Below, piece by piece: positions 53,198-62,035 of a stretch of 64,000 nt of DNA. The notes under the pieces were generated by a model. It ran no database searches and was not told the origin of the DNA. It was given only the letters and a program-made list of their open reading frames with translations. Location of the stretch: positions 124,001 to 188,000 of the forward strand of contig NZ_JAZHOB010000004.1 of NCBI RefSeq assembly GCF_048751585.1, given 5' to 3'. Each line of letters begins with the position of its first letter. The stretch's first letter is position 1. The position numbers and the translations under genes are program-made. Source of the DNA: G025836975 sp048751585 (lineage in GTDB: Bacteria; Pseudomonadota; Gammaproteobacteria; Burkholderiales; Burkholderiaceae_B).

Positions 53198-53383
53198 GAT
53201 GGTTCCTAAATATTCAAGATAAGCTCTGCGGACAATCCGCGAAAGAGCGTTTTTCCCTGGCGGATAAATGCGTTTTTCTGCATGATGTTTCTGCATAAAA
53301 GCATTTATTTATCTGTTAGCCAAATCCGCCAAAGCGTTGTGTTTCGCCCGTGCGGTTTATGCGTATAGCCAGAAAAGCTCATT

Positions 53384-53421
53384 ATCTTAGCATATTTACA
53401 GATTTTTCTCTGAGTTTTCAA
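53384..53421 (-). promoter_or_regulatory. candidate rplM-rpsI promoter
   Basis: In the AT-rich part of the 304-base gap 53198-53501, the minus strand has TTGAAA (53416-53421) and an extended -10 TGCTAAGAT (53384-53392). Their spacing is longer than standard, so TTGAAA may instead pair with TAAATA at 17 bases. The rest of this gap holds the rplM leader (53198-53380) and the TRAP-gene terminator; I see nothing else. Confidence 0.35.
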
Positions 53422-53450
53422 TGGCCCTACGGGAACACGCCGCCTTTGGG

Positions 53451-53486
53451 CAGCAAAATAGCCACCCGTGGGTGGCTATTTTGCTG
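53451..53486. terminator. perfect 17-bp-arm hairpin terminator
   Basis: The sequence forms a perfect inverted repeat with 17-bp arms around GT, rich in GC next to the loop and with a TATTTTG/CAAAATA flank. It lies 15 bases past the stop of the TakP-like gene (minus strand) and before the rplM promoter, so it should insulate both. Confidence 0.85.
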
Positions 53487-53501
53487 TTGCGCCGCCAGAG
53501 G

Positions 53502-54602
53502 CTATTTTTTCTGGCCGGCCAGGGCCAGGCCCAGGTAGTTGTCGTAGGAGCCTTCGGCCACACGGAACCAAGGCACTATGCCGTCACGGAAGGCCATGTA
53601 GTTATCGAAGATTTTCTTGAAGCCCGCGTTCTTGTCGCAGAATTCTTTGTAGACTTCGTTGGACGCCTTGAAAGAGGCATCCATGACGTCGCGCGGGAAG
53701 GCGCGGAGAACAGCGCCGCTGGCAATCAGGCGGCGCAGGGCGGCCGGATTGTGCGCATCGTAGTCGCCGATCATTTTGCCGCCGGCGGCGCGCGAAGCGA
53801 TGTCGATGAGCGACTGGTATTGCTTGGGCAGTTCGTTGTAGGCCGTGTCATTGACATACAGCGAAACCTGAGCGGAACCTTCCCACCAGCCCGGATAGTA
53901 ATAATACTTGGCCACTTTCTGGAAGCCGAGCTTTTCGTCGTCGACGGGACCCACGAATTCGACGGCATCCAGCGTGCCCTTTTCAAGCGAGGGATAGATA
54001 TCGCCGGGGGGAATCTGCTGCGGCACCACGCCCATGCGCGACAGGACTTCGCCTGCGAACCCGGCGGTGCGCATCTTCAGGCCTTGAAGATCGGCAACCG
54101 ATTTGATTTCCTTGCGGTACCAGCCGCCCATCTGCGTGCCGGTATTGCCCAGCGGGAAGTTGATGATGTGGCGCGGAGCAAAGAGCTCGCGCATCAGCTT
54201 CAGGCCGTCGCCTTCGTACATCCAGGAATACATCTGGCGCGCGTTCAGGCCAAACGGAACAGCGGTATCGAAGCAGAAGGAAGGATCTTTGCCGTAGTAA
54301 TAATAGGAAGCCGTCTGGCCGCACTCGACCGTGCGATTGCTGACGGCATCCATGACGCCAAAGCCCGGTACGATTTCGCCGGCGGGATACAGGCGAATCG
54401 AGAAATTGCCGTCGGAGGCTTCTTCGACCATCTTGCAGAAGGTTGCCGCCGTTGAATAAAGAGGGGGAAGCGAAGGCCCATAGGTGGAAGTCATTTTCCA
54501 GCTAATTTTGGGGTTGCTTTGCGCAAATACCGGGGCGGCAACGGCGGCGGATCCTGCCACGGCCCCTAAACCTGCTTTCTTGAGAAATGAACGACGCTGC
54601 AT
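53502..54602 (-). CDS. TRAP transporter substrate-binding protein, TakP/FcbT1-like
   Basis: 366 residues. The N-terminus MQRRSFLKKAGLGAV is a twin-arginine signal. The mature protein has ISWKMTSTYGPSLPP, LYPAGEIVPGFGVMDAV, the conserved arginine in LQGLKMRTAGF, and FVGPVDDEKLGF, as in alpha-keto-acid/mannitol/chloroaromatic TRAP receptors. ATG 54602 has GGAGAG upstream. No permease genes are adjacent. Its upstream neighbour is pmbA and its end is insulated by a strong terminator, so it is a free-standing receptor. Confidence 0.92.
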   Translation of the reverse strand: MQRRSFLKKAGLGAVAGSAAVAAPVFAQSNPKISWKMTSTYGPSLPPLYSTAATFCKMVEEASDGNFSIRLYPAGEIVPGFGVMDAVSNRTVECGQTASYYYYGKDPSFCFDTAVPFGLNARQMYSWMYEGDGLKLMRELFAPRHIINFPLGNTGTQMGGWYRKEIKSVADLQGLKMRTAGFAGEVLSRMGVVPQQIPPGDIYPSLEKGTLDAVEFVGPVDDEKLGFQKVAKYYYYPGWWEGSAQVSLYVNDTAYNELPKQYQSLIDIASRAAGGKMIGDYDAHNPAALRRLIASGAVLRAFPRDVMDASFKASNEVYKEFCDKNAGFKKIFDNYMAFRDGIVPWFRVAEGSYDNYLGLALAGQKK

Positions 54603-54709
54603 TAAAAGCTCTCCTTTCGGCATTCGAATATTTTTACAGTAGCACTGCCAAGTGCAGATATTACACCGTGCAGCACACCTTGTAACGAGGTAATTCTTCG
54701 CGCCGGCGC

Positions 54710-56077
54710 CTACTGTCCCGCAATGGCCATTTGCTCGATCAACACCGAACCGGTCGTTTTCGAGCCGCGCGTAATGGCATCGGCGCCCACGGCGACGATC
54801 TGGCGGAACATATCGGCCAGGTTGCCGGCTATGGTCACTTCCTGCACGGCATGGCGGATCTCGCCATTCTCGACCCAGTAGCCGAATGCCCCTCGCGAAT
54901 AGTCTCCGCTGACATAATTGACGCCCTGCCCGATCAATTCAGTGACCAGGAAGCCGGTGCCCATTTTTTTCAGCATGGCGGGGAAATCGTCATCGGGCCG
55001 GCCAAGGCGGGAGCGCAGGCCAAGGTTGTGCGAACCGCCGGCATTGCCGGTCGTTTGCATTTTCAGCTTGCGAGCCGTGTAGGTGGACAGGAAATAACCA
55101 TTGAGCACGCCTGCCGTCACCAATTGACGGGCCGTGGTATGGACGCCCTCGCCGTCGAAAGGGGAGCTGCCCATGGCGCCGGGTACGTGCGGATCCTCGA
55201 AAACGTCCAGGTGGTCGGCCAACACCGGCTTGCCCAGGGAGTCCAGCAGGAAGCTGGCCTTGCGGTACAGGGCGCCACCGCTGGCGGCCTGTACCAGAGC
55301 GCCAAGCAGGCCGACCGCCACCGGGGCCTCGAACAGGACGGGAAACCGCCCCGTCTTGATGCGGCGCGCCGAAAGACGGGCCAAAGTGCGTTGGGCGGCG
55401 TAGCGCCCAACGGCTGTGGGGTCGGCCAGGTCGGCGGCGGCCCGCGCGGTGGAATACCAGTAGTCGCGCTGCATGTTCGCGCCGCGTCCGGCGATGGGCG
55501 CAACCGACAGGCTATGGCGCGAATAGGGATAGCCGCCCATGAACCCGCGGCTGTTGCCCAGCACGAAATGCCCTTCGTAGGTATCGACCGACGCGCCGTC
55601 GGTGTTGGTGATCAGCGGGCTGACCTCGCGCGATGCGGCCTCGGCCCGGATCGCCAGGGCGGTTGCGTCCTCGGCGGAGACATCCCAGGGATGGTGCAGC
55701 TTCAGATCGGGATAGTCGGCGGCCAGCAAATCGGCGTCGGGCAGGCCGGCGGCGGGGTCGGCCGCGGTATAGCGCGCAATGTGCCAAGCGGCCTCGACGG
55801 TTTCGCGCAAGGCCTGGGACGAAAAATCGGAGGTGGATGCCGAACCCCGGCGGGTGCCCGCGAAAACAGTGACGTCCAGCGACCTGTCGCGGGTTTGCTC
55901 AACGGTCTCAAGGTCTTGATTGCGCACGGAAACGGACAGGCCGCGGCTTTCGGAAACCTCGGCGGCGGCATCGGAAGCCCCCAGCGATTTGGCATGTTTC
56001 AGCGCATCGCCGACCAGTTCACGAAAGCGGCTCTGGTTTTCGGCGATGGGTAAATAGGAAGTGGGTTGATTGCTCAT
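54710..56077 (-). CDS. pmbA: metalloprotease-related protein PmbA (TldE)
   Basis: 455 residues of the TldD/PmbA family. Segments are SRGLSVSVRNQDLETVEQ, GRRGSAST-type strand, LADHLDVFEDPHVPGAMGSS, PFDGEGVHTTARQL and YVSGDYSRGAFGYWVENG. PmbA is the non-catalytic partner of TldD in a protease that matures microcins and degrades unfolded peptides. tldD is not in the window. It is divergent from darP. Confidence 0.96.
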   Translation of the reverse strand: MSNQPTSYLPIAENQSRFRELVGDALKHAKSLGASDAAAEVSESRGLSVSVRNQDLETVEQTRDRSLDVTVFAGTRRGSASTSDFSSQALRETVEAAWHIARYTAADPAAGLPDADLLAADYPDLKLHHPWDVSAEDATALAIRAEAASREVSPLITNTDGASVDTYEGHFVLGNSRGFMGGYPYSRHSLSVAPIAGRGANMQRDYWYSTARAAADLADPTAVGRYAAQRTLARLSARRIKTGRFPVLFEAPVAVGLLGALVQAASGGALYRKASFLLDSLGKPVLADHLDVFEDPHVPGAMGSSPFDGEGVHTTARQLVTAGVLNGYFLSTYTARKLKMQTTGNAGGSHNLGLRSRLGRPDDDFPAMLKKMGTGFLVTELIGQGVNYVSGDYSRGAFGYWVENGEIRHAVQEVTIAGNLADMFRQIVAVGADAITRGSKTTGSVLIEQMAIAGQ

Positions 56078-56120
56078 TGATGCTCTTTCAGTTTAGGCGG
56101 TTATGATAGCCAATTAAAGA

Positions 56121-56696
56121 ATGTTTTTTTCATCTTTCATGCCAAATACTTCCATCGATACGCCGGAATCGTCCGATCATGGCTACGACCGCCCCAGCAA
56201 ATCGCAGGTAAAGCGGGAAATGCTGGCGCTGCTTGACCTGGGCAAGCAACTGGTCGACTTGTCTCCCGACCAACTCAAGCAACTGCCCCTGGCGGAGAAA
56301 CTCTACGACGCCGTGCGGCTGGCGCAGCGCACCACCAGCCGCGAAGGGCGCCGCCGCCAGATCCATTTCGTGGGCAAACTGATGCGCGATGCCGACGCAG
56401 ACGCCATCCGCAGCCAACTGGATATCTGGGAAAACGGTTCACGCGAGCAAACGCTGGCCATGCACCGGTTGGAAACCCTGCGCGACCTGCTGCTGCGCGA
56501 CGACGACGCCCTGACCCGTCTGCTTAACGACTATCCCCGCGCCGACGTGCAGCGGCTGCGCACTTTGATCCGGGAAGGACGCAAAGAGGCCCAGGCCAAT
56601 GCGCAACTGCAAGCCGGCCAGGATCCTCAACGCAAACACTACCGGGCCTTGTTCCAGGCCCTTAAATCACTTGACGACACCACGGAGCAGGAATGA
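56121..56696 (+). CDS. darP: ribosome biogenesis factor DarP (YjgA family)
   Basis: 191 residues. The YjgA block YDRPSKSQVKREMLALLDLG is followed by LVDLSPDQLKQLPLAEKLYD and a basic helical C-terminal half. It assists large-subunit assembly. The start at 56121 is used; an ATG at 56139 is possible, and neither has a clear ribosome-binding site. The divergent pmbA neighbour is normal for this family. Its stop overlaps the esterase start in ATGA. Confidence 0.93.
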   Translation: MFFSSFMPNTSIDTPESSDHGYDRPSKSQVKREMLALLDLGKQLVDLSPDQLKQLPLAEKLYDAVRLAQRTTSREGRRRQIHFVGKLMRDADADAIRSQLDIWENGSREQTLAMHRLETLRDLLLRDDDALTRLLNDYPRADVQRLRTLIREGRKEAQANAQLQAGQDPQRKHYRALFQALKSLDDTTEQE

Positions 56697-57364
56697 GCGC
56701 AACGCTGCTGGAAGCCATTGAAATAGAGACGGGACCCAACCCCGGCCATGCTGTCATCTGGATGCACGGCCTGGGCGCCGATGGCAACGATTTCGCGGCC
56801 ATCGTGCCTGAGCTCAAATTGCGCGATGGCCTTGCCCTGCGCTTCGTGTTCCCGCACGCGCCGGTCCGGCCAGTGACCATCAACAATGGCATGTCCATGC
56901 GCGCCTGGTACGACATTTTCTTCCCCGATCTGGTGCGGCGCGAAGATGAAACGGGCCTGCGCGCATCCCAACAAGCCATCGAGGCCTTGATCGCACGCGA
57001 AAACGAACGCGGCATCCCGTCCGAGAACATCGTCCTGGCGGGCTTTTCGCAAGGCTGCGCCATGGCCTTGCAGACCGGCTTGCGCCAGGACCGGAAACTG
57101 GCCGGGTTGATGGGCCTTTCAGGCTATCTGCCCTTGGCCTCGACGGCGGCGTCGGAACGCCATCCGGCAAATCAGCACACACCCATATTTCTTGCACACG
57201 GCACGATGGATCCGGTCGTCGTCCTTCCGCGTGCGGAAGCATCGCACCAGGCGCTGCTTGACCTGGGCTACCCTGTCAGCTGGAAAACCTATCCCATGCA
57301 GCACTCCGTATGCCTGGAAGAGGTGGCGGATATCTCGGCCTTTCTGAACAAGGTATTGGTCTGA
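56693..57364 (+). CDS. phospholipase/carboxylesterase (alpha/beta hydrolase)
   Basis: 223 residues. The nucleophile elbow is LAGFSQGCAMAL, the acid is in GTMDPVVVL, and the histidine is in MQHSVCLEEV; the early WMHGLGADGNDFA holds the oxyanion region. It resembles acyl-protein thioesterase/EstB-type carboxylesterases acting on short acyl esters. It is coupled by an ATGA overlap to darP. Confidence 0.92.
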   Translation: MSATLLEAIEIETGPNPGHAVIWMHGLGADGNDFAAIVPELKLRDGLALRFVFPHAPVRPVTINNGMSMRAWYDIFFPDLVRREDETGLRASQQAIEALIARENERGIPSENIVLAGFSQGCAMALQTGLRQDRKLAGLMGLSGYLPLASTAASERHPANQHTPIFLAHGTMDPVVVLPRAEASHQALLDLGYPVSWKTYPMQHSVCLEEVADISAFLNKVLV

Positions 57365-57419
57365 TTGCCCGGCCTATCCGCAGCGTCGCTTTGCGGCATC
57401 CTGCCAGCATCGGCGAATC

Positions 57420-59876
57420 TTAGCGGCGACGCGTTTCACCCAGGTCGAGCCATACGCGCCGCATGCTGGGGTCGTCCTCGGCCGCGTCATTGCGAAAGCC
57501 CAGGTGGGTCATCAGACTGAGCATCGGGCGGTTCGTTGCCAGCACCAGGCCATCTATATAGGTCAGGCCCTGTTCCTGGGCGGCATCGATCAACCCGCCC
57601 ATCAATTGGGCGCCGAGCCCGCGCCGCTGCCAGGCGTCGCCAATGACCAGGGCATACTCGGCGCCGCGGCCATCGGCATTGCGCAAGTAATGGGCGAAGC
57701 CGATGATCTGCTCCCGCGGATGCCCCCGGTGCTCCGGATTGGGCACCTGCACGGTGGCCACCAGCGCCAGTTCGCGGTCGTAGTCGATGCGCGTGTAGCG
57801 CGCGAGCATGCGCGGCGTCAGCTCGCGCAACATGGATACGAAACGCATGTACCGGGACTCGTCCGATAAGCCGCGCACGAATTCCTGCAAGGGCTCGGCG
57901 TCTTCGGGACGGATGGGGCGCAGCATCCAGGGTTGGCCGTCCTTGAATGTCCGGGCCTGCACCAGCCGGCGCGGATACGGGTGGATGGCCATGTGGCCAT
58001 ATCCGGTCGTCTCGGGCAGCACCAGCATGGATTCGCTGCTCAGCCTTATATGGACGGCGTGTGCGATCAAATGCATATCGCCGGCAAACAGCGGGTCGAT
58101 CACCAGCGTTTCAAGTCCGGGCATTTCGCTGCAAAGCTGCGAAATGCGCTCCAGGGTGTCCAGCAGGGCTTCGAATGCGCCCGGCGTCATCTGGCGCGAC
58201 AAGGCGCGATGCCATAAGCTGCTGCGCTGGACGAGCTTGCGCGCCAGGTAACGGTTCAGGGGCGGCAGTTCCACCGCGCGGTACGACGCGGAGATCAGGG
58301 CGTCCTGCCCGCCCGAGCCGAACATGATGTACGGACCGAACTTGCCATCGCGGTGAACGCGTATGGCCATGGGCAGGCTGTCGTCGGGCGGAGCGGCGCC
58401 CGGCGCTTCCCGCAGCGGCACATGGAAGCAATCCAGCAATTGCCTGGACTCCTGGGCGGTCAGGCTGTGGCGGCGCTCATTCTGGACGAGGCGTACAAGC
58501 TCACGCGCCTCGTCCAGCCGGGGGGGCTTGCCCAGCGGTTCCGGCGGCAAGGTCTGCTGAGACAAGGTCTGGTTGTAGTGATACGAACCCAGGATGCCGA
58601 AGGCGTTGGCGGCGGACTCAGGGGTACGGAATGCCGGCGTGCCCACGCTGTCCAGCACATGCCTCAAGGGCCGCATGCTGGCATCGCCCAGAAAGCACGT
58701 AATAATGGGCTTGCGCGCGTCGGGCGCCATGGCGGCCAACTGCCGCGCAACGCCCTGCAAGTCGGACAGGGGGTCGGGCGAGAGCAGCACCAGCACCCCA
58801 TCCACGCCTTGATCCTCTGCCAGGATACCGGCAATGCGCTGGACTTTCCCCGGGGTAAGCGGCGCATAGGTGACCACCGGATTGCGGGCCGCCGCGCCCG
58901 GCTCGAGCAGTTCATTCAAGGCCTTGACGCTGGCCAGCGACAGTTCGGCCGGAAAGACCGATTCGTTGTCGCCCATGACGTCCAGCGCCAATTGCGCGGC
59001 GCCATTGCCATTGGAAAACAGGGCTATCTTGCGTCCCCGCGTGCGCCGCGCATGCACCAGCACCTTCAACGCCGAAAAAAGCTGGACGAAATAACGGATG
59101 CGGACAGCGCCGGCTCGCCGCAACAACGCATCGAACACCGCATCCTGCGCGGGCGAGTCGTCGCCCTTGCGACCCGCCTTGAGCACCACGACCGGCTTGA
59201 CGCTGGCCGCCGCGCGCAAGGCGCTGGTAAAGCGCCGCGACGAGGAGGCCTCTTCAAGATACAGGGCAATGCTGTCGGTGCGCCGGTCCATCGCCAGGTA
59301 ATCCAGGACGGCGGGGATATCGACGTCGGACTCGTCGCCCACCGATACCACGGCCGAGAAGCCAAGGCTGATGTCTTCGGCCCAATCGAGAACCGCCGCG
59401 GCAATGGAGCGCGACTGGGCAACCAGAGCAACCCGGCCGCCCAGGGCCATTTTGGGCTGCAGGCTAAGGTTCAATCCCAGATGAGGGCGCTGCACGCCAA
59501 AGGCGCGTGGGCCCAGTATGGTGCAGTCGTTCAGCGTCCCCCAGGACCGGCAATAAATCATGTCTTCGACGGGGTCCGCGGAAGGCTCGCCGTGCGGCAG
59601 CAGGACCAGGCTTCTGGGCCGGCAGGCTTTCAGCGTCAGCAAAACCTCGGGCAGCCGCTGCGGAGCGACGCATACCAGCGCTTGATCCAGCCGCAGCTCC
59701 GGCCCCACGCCGGCCAGCGCATCGGGTAAAACGACCGGCTTGCCCTGTTCCGTCTGGACGAAGGTCAGGGCGCTTTGCAGCCAGCGCGGCGTATCCCGGA
59801 CCAGCGGCAGGGGCTCGTCGGCCAGCACGAGAATCGTGCGCGGTTCAAACAAGGCGGCCAGGTGGTGTCGCGGCAT
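57420..59876 (-). CDS. PatZ-like acyl-CoA-synthetase/GNAT fusion protein
   Basis: 818 residues. The N-terminal two-thirds resembles acetyl-CoA synthetase (ADP-forming): a CoA-binding region (FEPRTILVL), a second Rossmann region with GRVALVAQSRSIAAAVLDWA, and a reduced ATP-grasp-like part. The C-terminal about 170 residues are an acetyltransferase domain with LRPIRPEDAEPL, AEYALVIGDAWQRRGLGAQL and LATNRPMLSLMTHLGF. Related Pat enzymes acetylate and inactivate acetyl-CoA synthetase. The usual glycine-rich CoA motif is degenerate here (LADEPLPLVRDT). ATG 59876 is preferred over a TTG 7 codons upstream. Confidence 0.85.
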   Translation of the reverse strand: MPRHHLAALFEPRTILVLADEPLPLVRDTPRWLQSALTFVQTEQGKPVVLPDALAGVGPELRLDQALVCVAPQRLPEVLLTLKACRPRSLVLLPHGEPSADPVEDMIYCRSWGTLNDCTILGPRAFGVQRPHLGLNLSLQPKMALGGRVALVAQSRSIAAAVLDWAEDISLGFSAVVSVGDESDVDIPAVLDYLAMDRRTDSIALYLEEASSSRRFTSALRAAASVKPVVVLKAGRKGDDSPAQDAVFDALLRRAGAVRIRYFVQLFSALKVLVHARRTRGRKIALFSNGNGAAQLALDVMGDNESVFPAELSLASVKALNELLEPGAAARNPVVTYAPLTPGKVQRIAGILAEDQGVDGVLVLLSPDPLSDLQGVARQLAAMAPDARKPIITCFLGDASMRPLRHVLDSVGTPAFRTPESAANAFGILGSYHYNQTLSQQTLPPEPLGKPPRLDEARELVRLVQNERRHSLTAQESRQLLDCFHVPLREAPGAAPPDDSLPMAIRVHRDGKFGPYIMFGSGGQDALISASYRAVELPPLNRYLARKLVQRSSLWHRALSRQMTPGAFEALLDTLERISQLCSEMPGLETLVIDPLFAGDMHLIAHAVHIRLSSESMLVLPETTGYGHMAIHPYPRRLVQARTFKDGQPWMLRPIRPEDAEPLQEFVRGLSDESRYMRFVSMLRELTPRMLARYTRIDYDRELALVATVQVPNPEHRGHPREQIIGFAHYLRNADGRGAEYALVIGDAWQRRGLGAQLMGGLIDAAQEQGLTYIDGLVLATNRPMLSLMTHLGFRNDAAEDDPSMRRVWLDLGETRRR

Positions 59877-59993
59877 GCTAGGGCCTGCTTTCAACAAGAA
59901 TTGATGTGTACTCTAAAATAGCGGATCGCTTCCATGCTTCCATATCCGATGCGTGCCGATCATCCTGCGCATTCTAAAGCCTAACGACTCACC

Positions 59994-61403
59994 ATGACCA
60001 CTTCCGCCACTTCTGTTGTCCGCACCCGATTCGCACCCTCTCCCACCGGCTACCTTCACCTGGGCGGGGCTCGCACAGCCTTGTTTTCCTGGGCCTTCGC
60101 ACGCCACCACAAGGGCGTCTTCGTGCTGCGCATCGAGGACACCGACCTGGAGCGCTCCACTCCCGAAGCGGTGCAGGCCATTCTCGACAGCATGGAATGG
60201 CTGGGCATGCAGCCCGACGAGGGTCCGTTCTATCAGATGCAGCGCATGGACCGGTACCGCGAGGTAATCGCCAAGATGCTGGACGACGGCACGGCATACC
60301 ATTGCTACAGCAGCCCCGAGGAAGTCGAAGCCATGCGCGAGAAAGCCCGGGCCGCTGGCCTGAAGCCTCGCTACGATGGTACCTGGCGGCCCGAAGCCGG
60401 CAAAACACTGCCGGCCCCGCCAGCCGGCCGCAAACCTGTGGTCCGCTTCAAGAACCCGCAAGAAGGCGCCACCGGCTGGAACGACCTGATCAAAGGTCCC
60501 ATCAGTTTCGACAACAGCGAACTGGACGACCTGATCATCGCGCGGCCCGACGGCACGCCGACCTACAACTTCTGCGTGGTGGTCGACGACTGGGATATGA
60601 AGATCACGCATGTGCTGCGCGGCGACGATCACGTGAACAATACGCCGCGCCAAATCAATATCTTGCGCGCGCTGGGCGCCGCCCTGCCGGAGTACGGGCA
60701 CGTGCCGATGATCCTGGGGCCGGACGGCGAGAAGCTCTCCAAGCGCCACGGCGCGGTCAATGTCATGGAGTACGACAAAGAGGGCTATCTGCCCGAAGCC
60801 ATGATCAACTACCTGGCGCGGCTGGGCTGGAGCCATGGCAACGACGAACTTTTCACGCGCGAACAACTGGTCGAATGGTTCGACACGCGCAATCTGACGA
60901 AATCGGCCGCGCAATGGGACCCCAAGAAACTGAACTGGGTGAATGCGCATTACATCAAGCATTGCAGCGACGCCGAGCTGGCCGAAAGGGTCGCGCCGCG
61001 CATACGCGAACGCCAGGGCGATCCCGGCGCCGTGGATCTTGGCGCCGTCATGGGCCTGCTCAAGGATCGCGCGGAAACCTTGAATCAGCTGACAGACGGC
61101 GCCATGCTGTTTTGCGGCCCTTATACGCCTGTCAGCCCCGAACTGGCGGCCGAGCACCTGGACGATGCCGCGAAAACACTGCTGGCGGATTTCGCTGGAA
61201 AGGCGGCCGCCCTATCCGACTGGTCGACCGAGGCGCTGGATGCGCTGATCAAGGCCTTGCTGGCCGAACACGGCGTGAAAATGCCCAAGTTGGGCATCCC
61301 GCTGCGGCTGGCGGTCACGGGCCAGAAACAAACCCCGGCCATCGGCGCGGTGCTGTCCATACTGGGCCGCGAGCGGGTGCTTGAAAGACTGGCTGCGCTG
61401 TAG
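59994..61403 (+). CDS. gltX: glutamyl-tRNA synthetase
   Basis: 469 residues. The HIGH-like motif is APSPTGYLHLGGARTALF, KMSKS is GEKLSKRHGAVNV, and the glutamate-pocket IEDTDLERST is intact. It charges tRNA-Glu. A discriminating GluRS is likely since only one copy is in the window. It converges with the LeuD-like gene (17-base gap). Confidence 0.97.
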   Translation: MTTSATSVVRTRFAPSPTGYLHLGGARTALFSWAFARHHKGVFVLRIEDTDLERSTPEAVQAILDSMEWLGMQPDEGPFYQMQRMDRYREVIAKMLDDGTAYHCYSSPEEVEAMREKARAAGLKPRYDGTWRPEAGKTLPAPPAGRKPVVRFKNPQEGATGWNDLIKGPISFDNSELDDLIIARPDGTPTYNFCVVVDDWDMKITHVLRGDDHVNNTPRQINILRALGAALPEYGHVPMILGPDGEKLSKRHGAVNVMEYDKEGYLPEAMINYLARLGWSHGNDELFTREQLVEWFDTRNLTKSAAQWDPKKLNWVNAHYIKHCSDAELAERVAPRIRERQGDPGAVDLGAVMGLLKDRAETLNQLTDGAMLFCGPYTPVSPELAAEHLDDAAKTLLADFAGKAAALSDWSTEALDALIKALLAEHGVKMPKLGIPLRLAVTGQKQTPAIGAVLSILGRERVLERLAAL

Positions 61404-61420
61404 ACGAGGCATATCCGGCG

Positions 61421-62035
61421 CTATCCGGCGGCCGGGTATGCCCACGGACGGGTTTGCCTGTCCTGCTGCTGAAATGCATCGATGCGCTGCCCGATTGCCA
61501 AGGTCTGCTGGATATCGTCCTGTCCCAGCAGCAAGGCCTGCCTTTGCGTCTCGGGGAAAGCAAAGGCGATGTCTCCCGTTGCCTCGGTAGAGATTATGCA
61601 GGTCCGCAAGTCGACTTTTACCAGGCTGCCGGACAGGGCCGACTTGGCCAGCGCGTCTATCTGGGCACGGTCCAGGGTAATCGGCAGCAGCCCGTTTTGC
61701 AGGCAGTTATTGAAGAATATATCGCCGTAGCTTTCCGCCACGATACAGCACAGGCCAAACTCCTCGAGCGCCCACACCGCCATTTCCCGGGAACTGCCAC
61801 AGCCGAAATTGGCGCCGCTTATCAGTATGCCGGCGCGCCGGAACGGTTCCTTGTTCAACACGAAATCGGGGTTCTCCGTCGCGTCGGGCAGATAGCGCCA
61901 TGCCTCGAAAGCCCAGGGCGCGAATTCGCCGCGCTTCAATTGCGCAATGCGTTCGATGCGGACGATCAGGTCGGTGTCGATGTTGTCGCGCATGAGCGGA
62001 GCCGCATGGGCTTCGCATACCGAAAATGCTTTCAT
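61421..62035 (-). CDS. LeuD-like (aconitase-family) small subunit
   Basis: 204 residues. The swivel domain has DNIDTDLIVRIERI, the NFGCGSSREMAVWALEEFG motif, and AESYGDIFFNNCLQNGLLP, which bind substrate and close the cluster site. It pairs with the LeuC-like gene whose stop overlaps its ATG in ATGA. The pair is a 3-isopropylmalate-dehydratase-type hydro-lyase, but the neighbouring PEP-mutase-family lyase makes a different substrate plausible (see findings). Confidence 0.92.
   Translation of the reverse strand: MKAFSVCEAHAAPLMRDNIDTDLIVRIERIAQLKRGEFAPWAFEAWRYLPDATENPDFVLNKEPFRRAGILISGANFGCGSSREMAVWALEEFGLCCIVAESYGDIFFNNCLQNGLLPITLDRAQIDALAKSALSGSLVKVDLRTCIISTEATGDIAFAFPETQRQALLLGQDDIQQTLAIGQRIDAFQQQDRQTRPWAYPAAG

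Noticed and set aside
58353..59729. A 458-codon plus-strand frame inside the PatZ-like gene
   Set aside because: It is antisense to a gene with intact GNAT motifs; the sequence is Arg/Gln/Gly-rich without domains.
60197..61384. A 395-codon overlapping frame within gltX on the same strand
   Set aside because: It is a +2 shadow of gltX, very Arg-rich, without motifs.
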